A DNA stretch of 12,387 nt, from positions 1 through 12,387 of the forward strand of contig DMTS01000229.1 in the NCBI GenBank assembly GCA_003477045.1, given 5' to 3'. The notes beneath the pieces were generated by a model, which ran no database searches, was not told where the DNA came from, and saw nothing but the letters and a program-made list of their open reading frames with translations. Position numbers and translations under genes: made by a program. This DNA comes from Candidatus Delongbacteria bacterium. Its GTDB lineage: Bacteria; UBA4055. Each line of letters starts with the position of its first letter. The stretch's first letter is position 1. Shown here one piece after another: positions 6,330-12,387 of this stretch.

Positions 6330-7607
6330 TTAATACAAATTATGAATATTTCTTCTTTTCTTAGAGTAAACCTTGAATATGGGGTCGGCAAATCGAACAT
6401 TCCTATCATCACGAGATTTAATTAAAACAGGAGCTATATTTTTTGTATCGATTAATACCCCTAAGAATTTGGAGGGTTTGTCAATTCCATAATCTTTTGC
6501 TTGTTTATAAACATCTTCTATTAAAATATAATTACTATCAACATTTGCAAATAACTTTAATAACAATTCTCTTTCTGGGGATGTCCGACAAGTTTCTACA
6601 TATCTAAATTCCTGTGTAAGTGATATCTTCCCATTTATCAGATTGCCTTTAATTTCATCATATATGTTTTTATTTACGATTCTCTCATTGCGTTTAAATG
6701 CGGTTAACAAACATTCTTTGCCTAACAAATGTACAAAATAAGGAAATCCTTCAGCTTCCTTTACAACTTCTTGTATAACTTCATCAGTAAAACAAATTTC
6801 ACCTTTTAATGTTGTTTCTGCTGATTTTATTATTTGAATAAGCTCTTTCTCTTGCATCGGACTAACTATGACACTTGTTATCTGGCGTCCAATTGAAGTG
6901 TGCCCTTCAATCAAGTCTTCGATACTTTCACCAATCCCTACTACTCCAAATTTCACAAAATTTGAAGTACAAGATTTAATCAAAGAAGCAAATCCGCTTT
7001 TGTTTTTTATTATGTCAAATTCATCAATCAATATTATAAGGCCAGTTTTATCTTGATTATCTTTCTTTGTCACTAATAGAGCTTGTCGGAATTCTTGAAT
7101 TAAATCATCAGTTCTTACTGTTTCATAATAAATCTCACCTTCACTCTCTACTCCCGCTTTTAAAATAGATACATTTACTCCTGCATTTGCTTTAGATTTC
7201 TCTTTATAATTTGTAATTCTTTTATCGCCATTCTTGTTATGTGAAAAAATTGATTCATTTTGATCATCACCTAACAATATTCGTTTAACCAAACATCTTA
7301 TATCGACGATAAATTCGTCGCACCTTATGAGATGTACCATATAGTTGAATCCTTTTTTTGGAATAAGATGATCTAAATGAAGCATCTTTGGCAGAGTCTT
7401 ATTTCCTTCAGCAATTAGCTTTATTTGATTTGCAATAGACGATTTTCCAATTCCTCTTAGACCAAAAATTGTTATAAATGATCCTTCTGTTGAAAGTCCA
7501 ACTATACAATTTTCAATTTCACTGTATCTGCCAATAAATTTTTTTGGTTCATGGATCTCATGTGTTGGTGAAAATGCTTTATCAATACTGTCAATGTCAA
7601 TTGTCAT
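6330..7607 (-). CDS. AAA/STAND-like P-loop ATPase (AAA_16/ORC-CDC6-like), orphan
   Basis: A 425-residue soluble ATPase. Residues 21-32 (PKKFIGRYSEIE) are the typical entry to AAA_16/MNS-type ATPases. Walker A is GLRGIGKSS (49-57, K55), Walker B is IILIDEFD (191-198, D195/E196), a sensor-like GIGES is at 224-228, and GRQI at 240-243 may supply an arginine finger. GFPYFVHLLG (287-296) is the lid motif seen in ORC/CDC6-like and archaeal MNS ATPases. The C-terminus (about 340-420) looks like a winged helix ending in RFADPIFKVYSKK, again as in those families. An unusual insert of about 90 residues (70-160), rich in charge, separates Walker A and B. ATG at 7605-7607 has AAAGGA nine bases upstream. 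The gene is clearly more AT-rich than the ileS operon and has no obvious partner: no nuclease, transposase or phage gene is next to it. Possible roles (defence, mobile-element, stress) are not decidable here. Confidence 0.85.
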   Translation of the reverse strand: MTIDIDSIDKAFSPTHEIHEPKKFIGRYSEIENCIVGLSTEGSFITIFGLRGIGKSSIANQIKLIAEGNKTLPKMLHLDHLIPKKGFNYMVHLIRCDEFIVDIRCLVKRILLGDDQNESIFSHNKNGDKRITNYKEKSKANAGVNVSILKAGVESEGEIYYETVRTDDLIQEFRQALLVTKKDNQDKTGLIILIDEFDIIKNKSGFASLIKSCTSNFVKFGVVGIGESIEDLIEGHTSIGRQITSVIVSPMQEKELIQIIKSAETTLKGEICFTDEVIQEVVKEAEGFPYFVHLLGKECLLTAFKRNERIVNKNIYDEIKGNLINGKISLTQEFRYVETCRTSPERELLLKLFANVDSNYILIEDVYKQAKDYGIDKPSKFLGVLIDTKNIAPVLIKSRDDRNVRFADPIFKVYSKKRRNIHNLY

Positions 7608-7628
7608 GGTTAGGATTCCTTTATTTTT

Positions 7629-7793
7629 TTAGTTGTTATGGGTGCTTAAAACCCACCCATTTTTCTTTACATATTCCTCTAAATTCTCCGGTATGTATTC
7701 TTTACCCTGTTTCCAGCGCGTTTTAACAGACTCGTGAATGTACACTGTTGATATCGGATTTATCTTTATCCCGTTTTCAAAATGTCCTTCCAT
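7629..7793 (-). CDS. Small hypothetical protein, 54 residues
   Basis: An ATG at 7791-7793 opens a 54-residue frame ending in TAA at 7629-7631. The product begins MEGHFENGIKINPISTVYIH and ends KKNGWVLSTHNN. It has ordinary amino-acid composition (charged, two Trp, four Tyr), which favours real coding, but the upstream GCCTGCAAA is a weak ribosome site. It lies 36 bases after the PLC-like gene and 21 before the ATPase ATG on the same strand, so it would fill an otherwise empty gap. Its last codons overlap the hairpin at 7638-7660. An in-frame TAA just upstream rules out a longer start. I do not recognise the family; it could be the tail of a lost gene. Confidence 0.4.
   Translation of the reverse strand: MEGHFENGIKINPISTVYIHESVKTRWKQGKEYIPENLEEYVKKNGWVLSTHNN
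7638..7670 (+). terminator. Perfect 7-bp hairpin with T-tract on the plus strand
   Basis: ATGGGTG (7638-7644) and CACCCAT (7654-7660) form a 7-bp perfect stem around a 9-base loop, followed on the plus strand by TTTTTCTTT. This is the form of an intrinsic terminator for plus-strand transcription, although the surrounding genes are on the minus strand. Read on the minus strand it has no U-tract and lies just ahead of the ATPase ribosome site. It also falls inside the end of the 54-residue ORF. The structure is certain; its role is not. Confidence 0.4.
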
Positions 7794-7829
7794 TTTGCAG
7801 GCTAATTACTATTTCTTAAGATATTCACA

Positions 7830-8564
7830 CTACGCATACTCCCCGCCGGATGAAACCTTTGTATCCCCACTTAAAGTCAGTATTGGATTCGTTTTATACA
7901 GTTTGCTTTCTATAACACTTTTGACACATTCCCTGCACTGTTCGAACAAGAACTCTTTCTGACTGTCCAGTACATTATCCGTTTTGCTGTGCTTTGCACT
8001 GTCCTGAGCTCCGTAATAATAGAACTGCACTATCTCATTATTTCCATTACGCTCGCAATGGGTCGGTGTCATTGAATCCTGGATCAGATGGAGCATCATA
8101 CCGAGTGCCCTGTACCGGATCTCTTCACTTCTGTCCGAATCGAAGATCATATTATATTTGATCTTATCTTTTCTGAACATGTCACTGATAATTCCCTCGT
8201 CGTCTGCAATAACTGCATTAGCAGGAATAGTAAGCCTGCCCGCAGCAACATTATTCAGAAACTTAAACCACATTTTCAATTCGTCCCTTGTGATCTCTGC
8301 AGACTCACCTGCTTTCTTGGACATAAAATGAAGTGATGTCAAATAACCGAAATGTGACTGGTAGAATGCATTATCCCCCTTCAACATATCCTTGTTAAAG
8401 AAAAGTGTTGAAGTATCTTTGATGTTGAAAATATTCCCGTCGTTCGTCAACTCGCAGTAATCGTTAACAATTGAACCAATAATGATCTGCTTTTTCTTCT
8501 CCATTGAAAGTTTAAAATCTTTTAAGATCTCTTTTGTGTACTGTTGATGGTATTTGGGTAACAT
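7830..8564 (-). CDS. Zinc-dependent phospholipase C/S1-P1 nuclease fold protein
   Basis: 244 residues, all-helical by composition, with no signal peptide. The key region is ALGMMLHLIQDSMTPTHCER: H159-x3-D163-x5-H169, followed by H192-x3-D196 (KHSKTD). The Bacillus cereus phospholipase C zinc ligands show the same spacing, H118-x3-D122-x5-H128 and H142-x3-E146. H6 in YHQQYTKEILKDF may stand for the N-terminal ligand (H14), and D64 with H71 or H79 in DNAFYQSHFGYLTSLHF may be the remaining site. The blocks SHFGYLTSLHFMSKKAGESA and the long helix after it resemble bacterial proteins annotated as phospholipase-like. The expected activity is hydrolysis of a phosphodiester or phospholipid using a zinc cluster, but the substrate is unknown. 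The lack of a signal peptide is odd for a lipase of this fold. ATG at 8562-8564 follows AAGGAGA. It starts 12 bases after the DUF3606 gene, so the two form an operon. Confidence 0.7.
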   Translation of the reverse strand: MLPKYHQQYTKEILKDFKLSMEKKKQIIIGSIVNDYCELTNDGNIFNIKDTSTLFFNKDMLKGDNAFYQSHFGYLTSLHFMSKKAGESAEITRDELKMWFKFLNNVAAGRLTIPANAVIADDEGIISDMFRKDKIKYNMIFDSDRSEEIRYRALGMMLHLIQDSMTPTHCERNGNNEIVQFYYYGAQDSAKHSKTDNVLDSQKEFLFEQCRECVKSVIESKLYKTNPILTLSGDTKVSSGGEYA

Positions 8565-8576
8565 TTTTGTCTCCTT

Positions 8577-8756
8577 CTAAATTTTCAATAAAAACTGCCA
8601 TACATTGTATGCAGATGTGCCGACTTCACTTACAGCCTGTCTTAGCTTTGTTTCCGTTACATGGAACTCTTCGCACCAAAATTTTACTTCATAAGGCTGG
8701 TTCAAATCTATTCTCTTTCCGTCGAGCGGATGTCTTTTTGTTTTATCGTCATTCAT
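8577..8756 (-). CDS. DUF3606 family small protein
   Basis: A 59-residue protein from ATG 8754-8756 to TAG 8577-8579. It matches the DUF3606 pattern well: DDKTKRHP at the N-terminus, then RIDLNQPYEVKFW (15-27), then CEEFHVTETKLRQAVSEVG (28-46) and a final hydrophobic helix. The family's biochemical function is not established; the form is a short helical domain with a helix-turn-helix-like EVKFW...TETKLRQAV arrangement. The ribosome site AGAGGA is clear. It starts 30 bases after the hairpin that closes the T9SS gene and runs into the PLC-like gene 12 bases later. No separate promoter is evident in the short gap, so expression may come from read-through or from a promoter inside the preceding gene. 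Confidence 0.82.
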   Translation of the reverse strand: MNDDKTKRHPLDGKRIDLNQPYEVKFWCEEFHVTETKLRQAVSEVGTSAYNVWQFLLKI

Positions 8757-8767
8757 CTAATCCTCTT

Positions 8768-8816
8768 GAGTCGTATTAATGAAAAGCTCGGCAGTTTGTT
8801 ACTGCCGAGCCCGACT
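8768..8816 (-). terminator. Strong hairpin terminator of the T9SS cargo gene
   Basis: GCTCGGCAG (8786-8794) pairs perfectly with CTGCCGAGC (8802-8810) around a 7-base loop. An outer AGTCG/CGACT pairing at 8769-8773 and 8812-8816 could extend it. On the minus strand the stem lies just after the stop of the 1141-residue gene and is followed by TTTTC, a short U-tract, so some read-through to DUF3606 is plausible. Confidence 0.75.
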
Positions 8817-8822
8817 TAATAA

Positions 8823-11800
8823 TTACTTCGTGAGTACCATTTTTTTCGTTAAGGCTATTCCGTCCGCTTCCAGTGTGTAGTAATAAACACCTGAATTCAG
8901 CTTGCTTCCGTCAAAATCTACAGCGTGGTTACCGGCATTCATAACTCCGCTTGCGAGCTCTGCAACAACCTGACCGTTCACATTGTAAACACTCAGTCTT
9001 ACTTTTGCAGACTTTGCAAGATCAAACTTAATCTGAGTAACAGGATTGAACGGGTTCGGATAGTTTTGATAAAGTGTGCTGACTGTCGGTAGAACAGATT
9101 CAGTTATTCCTGATGGTTCAGCTTTACTTTCGTTATCTGTGAGCTTAGATTGAAGATCGCGCAAGTTTTGAGCATAATCGACGCCACTTCTACTTTTACC
9201 TTCCATATCTTTTAAAAGATTTGCGATTGCGATATTGATATCCGCAAGTAAAACTTCTTCTTCAAAAGCAGCTTCAGCTTTCATTTCTTCTGCTAAAGAG
9301 ATAGCTTCATCATATCTTTTGCCTTTTATATGCGTAGCTACTTTCTTTCCTTTAAAAAACTTTTTATGTGATGTAGCATCAGAATTCAAAGCTTCGTCGT
9401 ATAATGCAATAAGAACATTATTGTCTAGCTCTGCCTGTTCGTACAGATAAGGCAGTCTTGCCATTGCCACATAATACTCAGGCGTATCAACATATTTTTT
9501 TATAATATGTTCATACAGCTTTATTGCAGGTGTAAGTTTGTCTTTTGCTTCAAGTTCGATTGCATTAATCAGGATCCTGCTTTCTTCAGAGATGTCACTG
9601 TTGTACGAGTTGCTTTCCTCTTCATCAGCCAATGTCCATATAGGAGTGTAGTCAATTATATATTGCGGATGCTCAAAGAAATAGTCATCAGTAACTATAT
9701 TTGATCCCCAGTTATTTAATTGTGCGTCAATTGTTATAAGCTGATCCGGATCTCTAAGGTCTTCCTGCGCAATAGATATCCCATAAAAATTCGGGCTTGA
9801 TATAATATCATTATACCGCATATAAATACTTCCGGTAGGGTTAATACCAATCTGTGCACTCGGGAATAAAGAACTGTTACCCAAATATGCATTTTTCTGA
9901 ATTGTGCAGTTCACTGCTCCGAAAGGCTGATTATCTTCTGTGTTCAAGAGTTGAGGTAAAGCATCATGGCCTGATACGACGATTCCGAAGTATTTGTTAT
10001 ATGTAATGTCGCATTTAGAAACAACAGGAGAGCTCATCACAAAATAAGTACCTATATTGAAGTGATTTACAATATTTCTGCTGAACAAACCATCAGAACC
10101 GGTTATAAATATACCCCACCCGTTATCAGTACCGGTTAAGGTGTTATCAGTAATAGTATAGCCAAAGCCTGGTTGCATTCCAAGAAGGTTTATTCCGTTT
10201 GTACAGCCTTCAAAGACAGTGTTGGTAATATTGAACTTGTAAGTACCAGTACCATAAACACCAGTTGAGGCATTTCTGATAATAGAATTATTTATATCTA
10301 CCGAACTGCCGCCTTCGCAATTTATTCCGAGCCAATTGCCTGTAGTGCCGACATAATTAAAAGTAGCTCCATTCACTGACAGATTACCTTTATTCATTAC
10401 TACGATTTCAGCACCTTCGGCAAGCTCGATCACGGCTCCTTCTTCAATTGTTAAGTTTGAGCCGTTTTCGATGATAAGCTTTGCGTTTTTTCCTAATTTT
10501 AGAGTTGTGCTCTGATGTATTACCAGATCAGTTAATTGGAGAGTCAAAGTAGATTTGTCTTCAAGAATTAAATTTGAGTTTTCAGAAAGTTCAAATGCTG
10601 ATCCTACTAAAAAGCTTAGTTTAGAACCTAATAATAATCGCATTTCTGCGTTTTCAGATAAGCTAATACTGTATAATTCAGGTAGGGTATGTTCTCCCTT
10701 TACAAAAATACATTCAGGTGAGAACTCAGAGCCTGCAAATCCGTGATCAACCGCCTGTGCCCCGTAGTAATAAATACCATCCGACAAATCTTTGATCGCC
10801 CATGCGGTATTATGGTCAACATTACCTTTACGGGCAATTTTTCTGAAACCGTCAGAAATATTACTCATTGGATTTAGTACATCACCATTTTTACTTTCTG
10901 TTCCGACATAAATATTATAGGATAATCCGTTCTGAGGAGTCTCAGCATCAGTACTCTTATTCCAAAATATTCTGACATTATTATCAATCAAAGATGAATA
11001 AAGTCCCAAAGGTTTAACAGGCGAGTTGTTGACAATTCCGGTAGTTTCAGCTTTGTTGTTTCTGTTGATTTCCGAGAAATTTTCTCCTGCGTATGGTGCC
11101 GTTCCGTCATAACCGTTTAGCCAAAAATCCAAATCGCCGTCATTATCATAATCTGACCATGCAACTGACCCCATCCTCATACTGCGGAAGTTTTGTGAGA
11201 ATTCGAAACCGTTGTTATTAAGATATAGGGATGTGAAATCAATCCAAGACGGATCTACAGGGCCTGTCAATATAAAATCAGAGTAACCGTTTCCATCACA
11301 ATCACCGAGTGAGATTGAACCACCAGAAAGATAATTAGATCCTGTAAAAGTTGCCGTATGAACAAAATTGTCATTAGTATCATTGCGATATAGAACAGCT
11401 ATACCCCATCCAATTATATCCTTACGCCCTGCAAGGAAGACATCAAGGTCGCCATCGTTATCATAATCTTCCCAAGCAGCACTTTGTGTTAAACCGGATA
11501 CACCGATCAATCCGGCTTCTATGTCATTAAAATATGCACCTGCCTCATTTTTTAAAATTTTTGTAACCGGAACTGAATTAACCTCACCCGTGATGAGTAA
11601 ATCAAGGCATTCGTCATTATTGTAATCTCCCCACACGACAGTGGAGTTTGAAATGGCAGGTAATTCTATACCGGTATCAGCAAAAATTCCAGAATCATTC
11701 CGAAACAATTTTGTTATCGGATCATATTTTGTGCCAGCTATTCTGTCACCCGTGACGAGAAGGTCGAGATCACCGTCGTTATCATAATCACCCCAAGCTA

Positions 11801-12248
11801 ATGTGGAAGGTGGAGTTTGAGATCCGTCATTAAAATCACCCAAATCAGCTGTTAAAATAAAATTACCATCACCGTTGTTTCTGTAGATTCGAGTCAAACT
11901 GCCATCGTCAGGAGTCAATCCAGTAATAGCGATGTCTATGAATCCGTCGTTGTCGTAATCTCCCCAGTCGAATCTGCCATAGGTTTGAGGTAGCCCATGC
12001 GCTACATCGGTAAAATTGTCACCGCCGTCGTTTCTGTAGAGCTTCGTGATTGCTTGGTCAGCGTAGGCACCATTTTTCGATCCAGTTATTAATATATCTT
12101 GGTCTCCGTCATTGTCGTAATCGGCCCAAGCTGCACAACTTCTTTCAATAGCCGTCAATCCTGCAACTACATTTTCCGTAATGTTTTCTTGGCAAAAAAT
12201 TAAACCGGTTAATAATAGAACTGTTGTTATTAAAATTTGTTTTGTCAT
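8823..12248 (-). CDS. Large T9SS-secreted multidomain protein (FG-GAP propeller, Fn3, beta-helix, TPR-like, sorting domain)
   Basis: 1141 residues. Residues 1-19 are a Sec signal peptide (hydrophobic 5-18). Residues 35-380 hold seven repeats of the form W-x-DYDNDGD-x-D-x3-TG (starting near 41, 95, 152, 206, 259, 313 and 364). These are FG-GAP/VCBS-type calcium-binding loops whose count fits one closed seven-bladed beta-propeller; blades 4 (DYNNDECLD) and 6 (DCDGNGYSD) are degenerate. Residues 410-515 look like an Fn3-type domain. Residues 525-625 are a short-period beta-solenoid (NSNLILEDKSTLTL, GSNLTIEEG, EGAEIVV), and 630-870 a right-handed parallel beta-helix ending in the typical LNNWGS. 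Residues 885-1035 are helical and TPR-like. Residues 1058-1141 are the T9SS sorting domain: NYPNPFNPVTQIKF, VYNVNGQVV, SGVYYYTLEADG, ending MVLTK. It is probably exported across the outer membrane and anchored or released, with an adhesive or carbohydrate-related role. ATG is at 12246-12248 with AGGAT nearby. Confidence 0.9.
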   Translation of the reverse strand: MTKQILITTVLLLTGLIFCQENITENVVAGLTAIERSCAAWADYDNDGDQDILITGSKNGAYADQAITKLYRNDGGDNFTDVAHGLPQTYGRFDWGDYDNDGFIDIAITGLTPDDGSLTRIYRNNGDGNFILTADLGDFNDGSQTPPSTLAWGDYDNDGDLDLLVTGDRIAGTKYDPITKLFRNDSGIFADTGIELPAISNSTVVWGDYNNDECLDLLITGEVNSVPVTKILKNEAGAYFNDIEAGLIGVSGLTQSAAWEDYDNDGDLDVFLAGRKDIIGWGIAVLYRNDTNDNFVHTATFTGSNYLSGGSISLGDCDGNGYSDFILTGPVDPSWIDFTSLYLNNNGFEFSQNFRSMRMGSVAWSDYDNDGDLDFWLNGYDGTAPYAGENFSEINRNNKAETTGIVNNSPVKPLGLYSSLIDNNVRIFWNKSTDAETPQNGLSYNIYVGTESKNGDVLNPMSNISDGFRKIARKGNVDHNTAWAIKDLSDGIYYYGAQAVDHGFAGSEFSPECIFVKGEHTLPELYSISLSENAEMRLLLGSKLSFLVGSAFELSENSNLILEDKSTLTLQLTDLVIHQSTTLKLGKNAKLIIENGSNLTIEEGAVIELAEGAEIVVMNKGNLSVNGATFNYVGTTGNWLGINCEGGSSVDINNSIIRNASTGVYGTGTYKFNITNTVFEGCTNGINLLGMQPGFGYTITDNTLTGTDNGWGIFITGSDGLFSRNIVNHFNIGTYFVMSSPVVSKCDITYNKYFGIVVSGHDALPQLLNTEDNQPFGAVNCTIQKNAYLGNSSLFPSAQIGINPTGSIYMRYNDIISSPNFYGISIAQEDLRDPDQLITIDAQLNNWGSNIVTDDYFFEHPQYIIDYTPIWTLADEEESNSYNSDISEESRILINAIELEAKDKLTPAIKLYEHIIKKYVDTPEYYVAMARLPYLYEQAELDNNVLIALYDEALNSDATSHKKFFKGKKVATHIKGKRYDEAISLAEEMKAEAAFEEEVLLADINIAIANLLKDMEGKSRSGVDYAQNLRDLQSKLTDNESKAEPSGITESVLPTVSTLYQNYPNPFNPVTQIKFDLAKSAKVRLSVYNVNGQVVAELASGVMNAGNHAVDFDGSKLNSGVYYYTLEADGIALTKKMVLTK

Positions 12249-12363
12249 TTCAACATCCTGATTTTATATTTTTATTTTGGTTTTGTACTTTTTTTTCATT
12301 CAAATAAATTGAAGTTATCACGAAAATCCAGAAAGATAAATATTACGGCGGTGATTTATTCCG
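12249..12363. other. Upstream region of the T9SS gene
   Basis: AT-rich gap before the window end. On the minus strand TCAGGATGTTGAA precedes the ATG and gives a modest ribosome site. Long A-tracts are present upstream, but I cannot point to a confident -35/-10 pair. No gene or RNA seen. Confidence 0.4.
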
Positions 12364-12387
12364 GTAGAGTAGAGTAGAGTAGAGTAG
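12364..12387. repeat. 5-base tandem repeat at the window edge
   Basis: GTAGA repeated almost five times without a mismatch to the last base. The array reaches the window end, so its true length is unknown. It may be a genuine microsatellite upstream of the T9SS gene or an assembly end artefact. Confidence 0.7.

Noticed and set aside
6210..6425. Plus-strand 71-residue ORF starting at a TTG
   Set aside because: No ribosome site and its 3' half overlaps the ATPase C-terminus. Its first part is better read as the decayed toxin C-terminus.
12180..12248. Lipoprotein signal (LIFC at residues 16-19) in the T9SS cargo protein
   Set aside because: The residue before Cys is Phe, not the small residue a lipobox needs; a normal Sec signal peptide fits better with a T9SS C-terminus.

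Overview
The window is a stretch of a bacterial chromosome with almost every gene on the minus strand. The organism looks like a low-to-moderate GC member of the FCB superphylum. The main evidence is the 1141-residue secreted protein at 8823-12248, which ends in a type IX secretion (T9SS) sorting domain with the YPNPFNP hallmark. That motif is common in uncultured FCB lineages such as Delongbacteria, Cloacimonadota, Ignavibacteria and Marinimicrobia. I cannot assign the phylum from this window alone.

Left part (1-5900) is core. thrS (5' part only, cut by the window edge at its zinc-ligand Cys) has its own well-formed sigma70-type promoter. Upstream of it is a tight four-gene operon, read right to left: a secreted LolA/DUF4412-like protein, ileS (eukaryote-like type 2), a dksA/traR zinc-finger gene and lspA. 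It is driven by a second promoter of nearly identical form (TTGATA-17-TATATT) at 5871-5899. ileS next to lspA is a classic neighbourhood; the dksA-like gene sits between them and its stop codon abuts the lspA TTG start.

Middle part (5900-8760) looks accessory. It begins with what I read as the wreck of a type II toxin-antitoxin pair on the plus strand: the C-terminal end of an antitoxin overlapping by 13 bases a frameshifted, internally deleted ParE/RelE-type toxin. Next is an AT-rich orphan AAA/STAND-like ATPase, then a 54-residue small ORF, a cytoplasmic-looking protein with the metal-ligand spacing of zinc-dependent phospholipase C, and a DUF3606 gene. The last two form a two-gene unit.

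Right part (8780-12387) is the large T9SS cargo protein: signal peptide, seven FG-GAP/VCBS-like repeats (probably one seven-bladed propeller), an Fn3-like domain, a beta-solenoid and beta-helix, a helical TPR-like segment and the sorting domain. It is closed by a strong hairpin terminator. The far right edge is a 5-base tandem repeat.

I saw no tRNA, rRNA, CRISPR array or insertion sequence. I did not find a clear new system; the best leads are the eroded toxin-antitoxin locus, the PLC-like/DUF3606 pair and the orphan ATPase.
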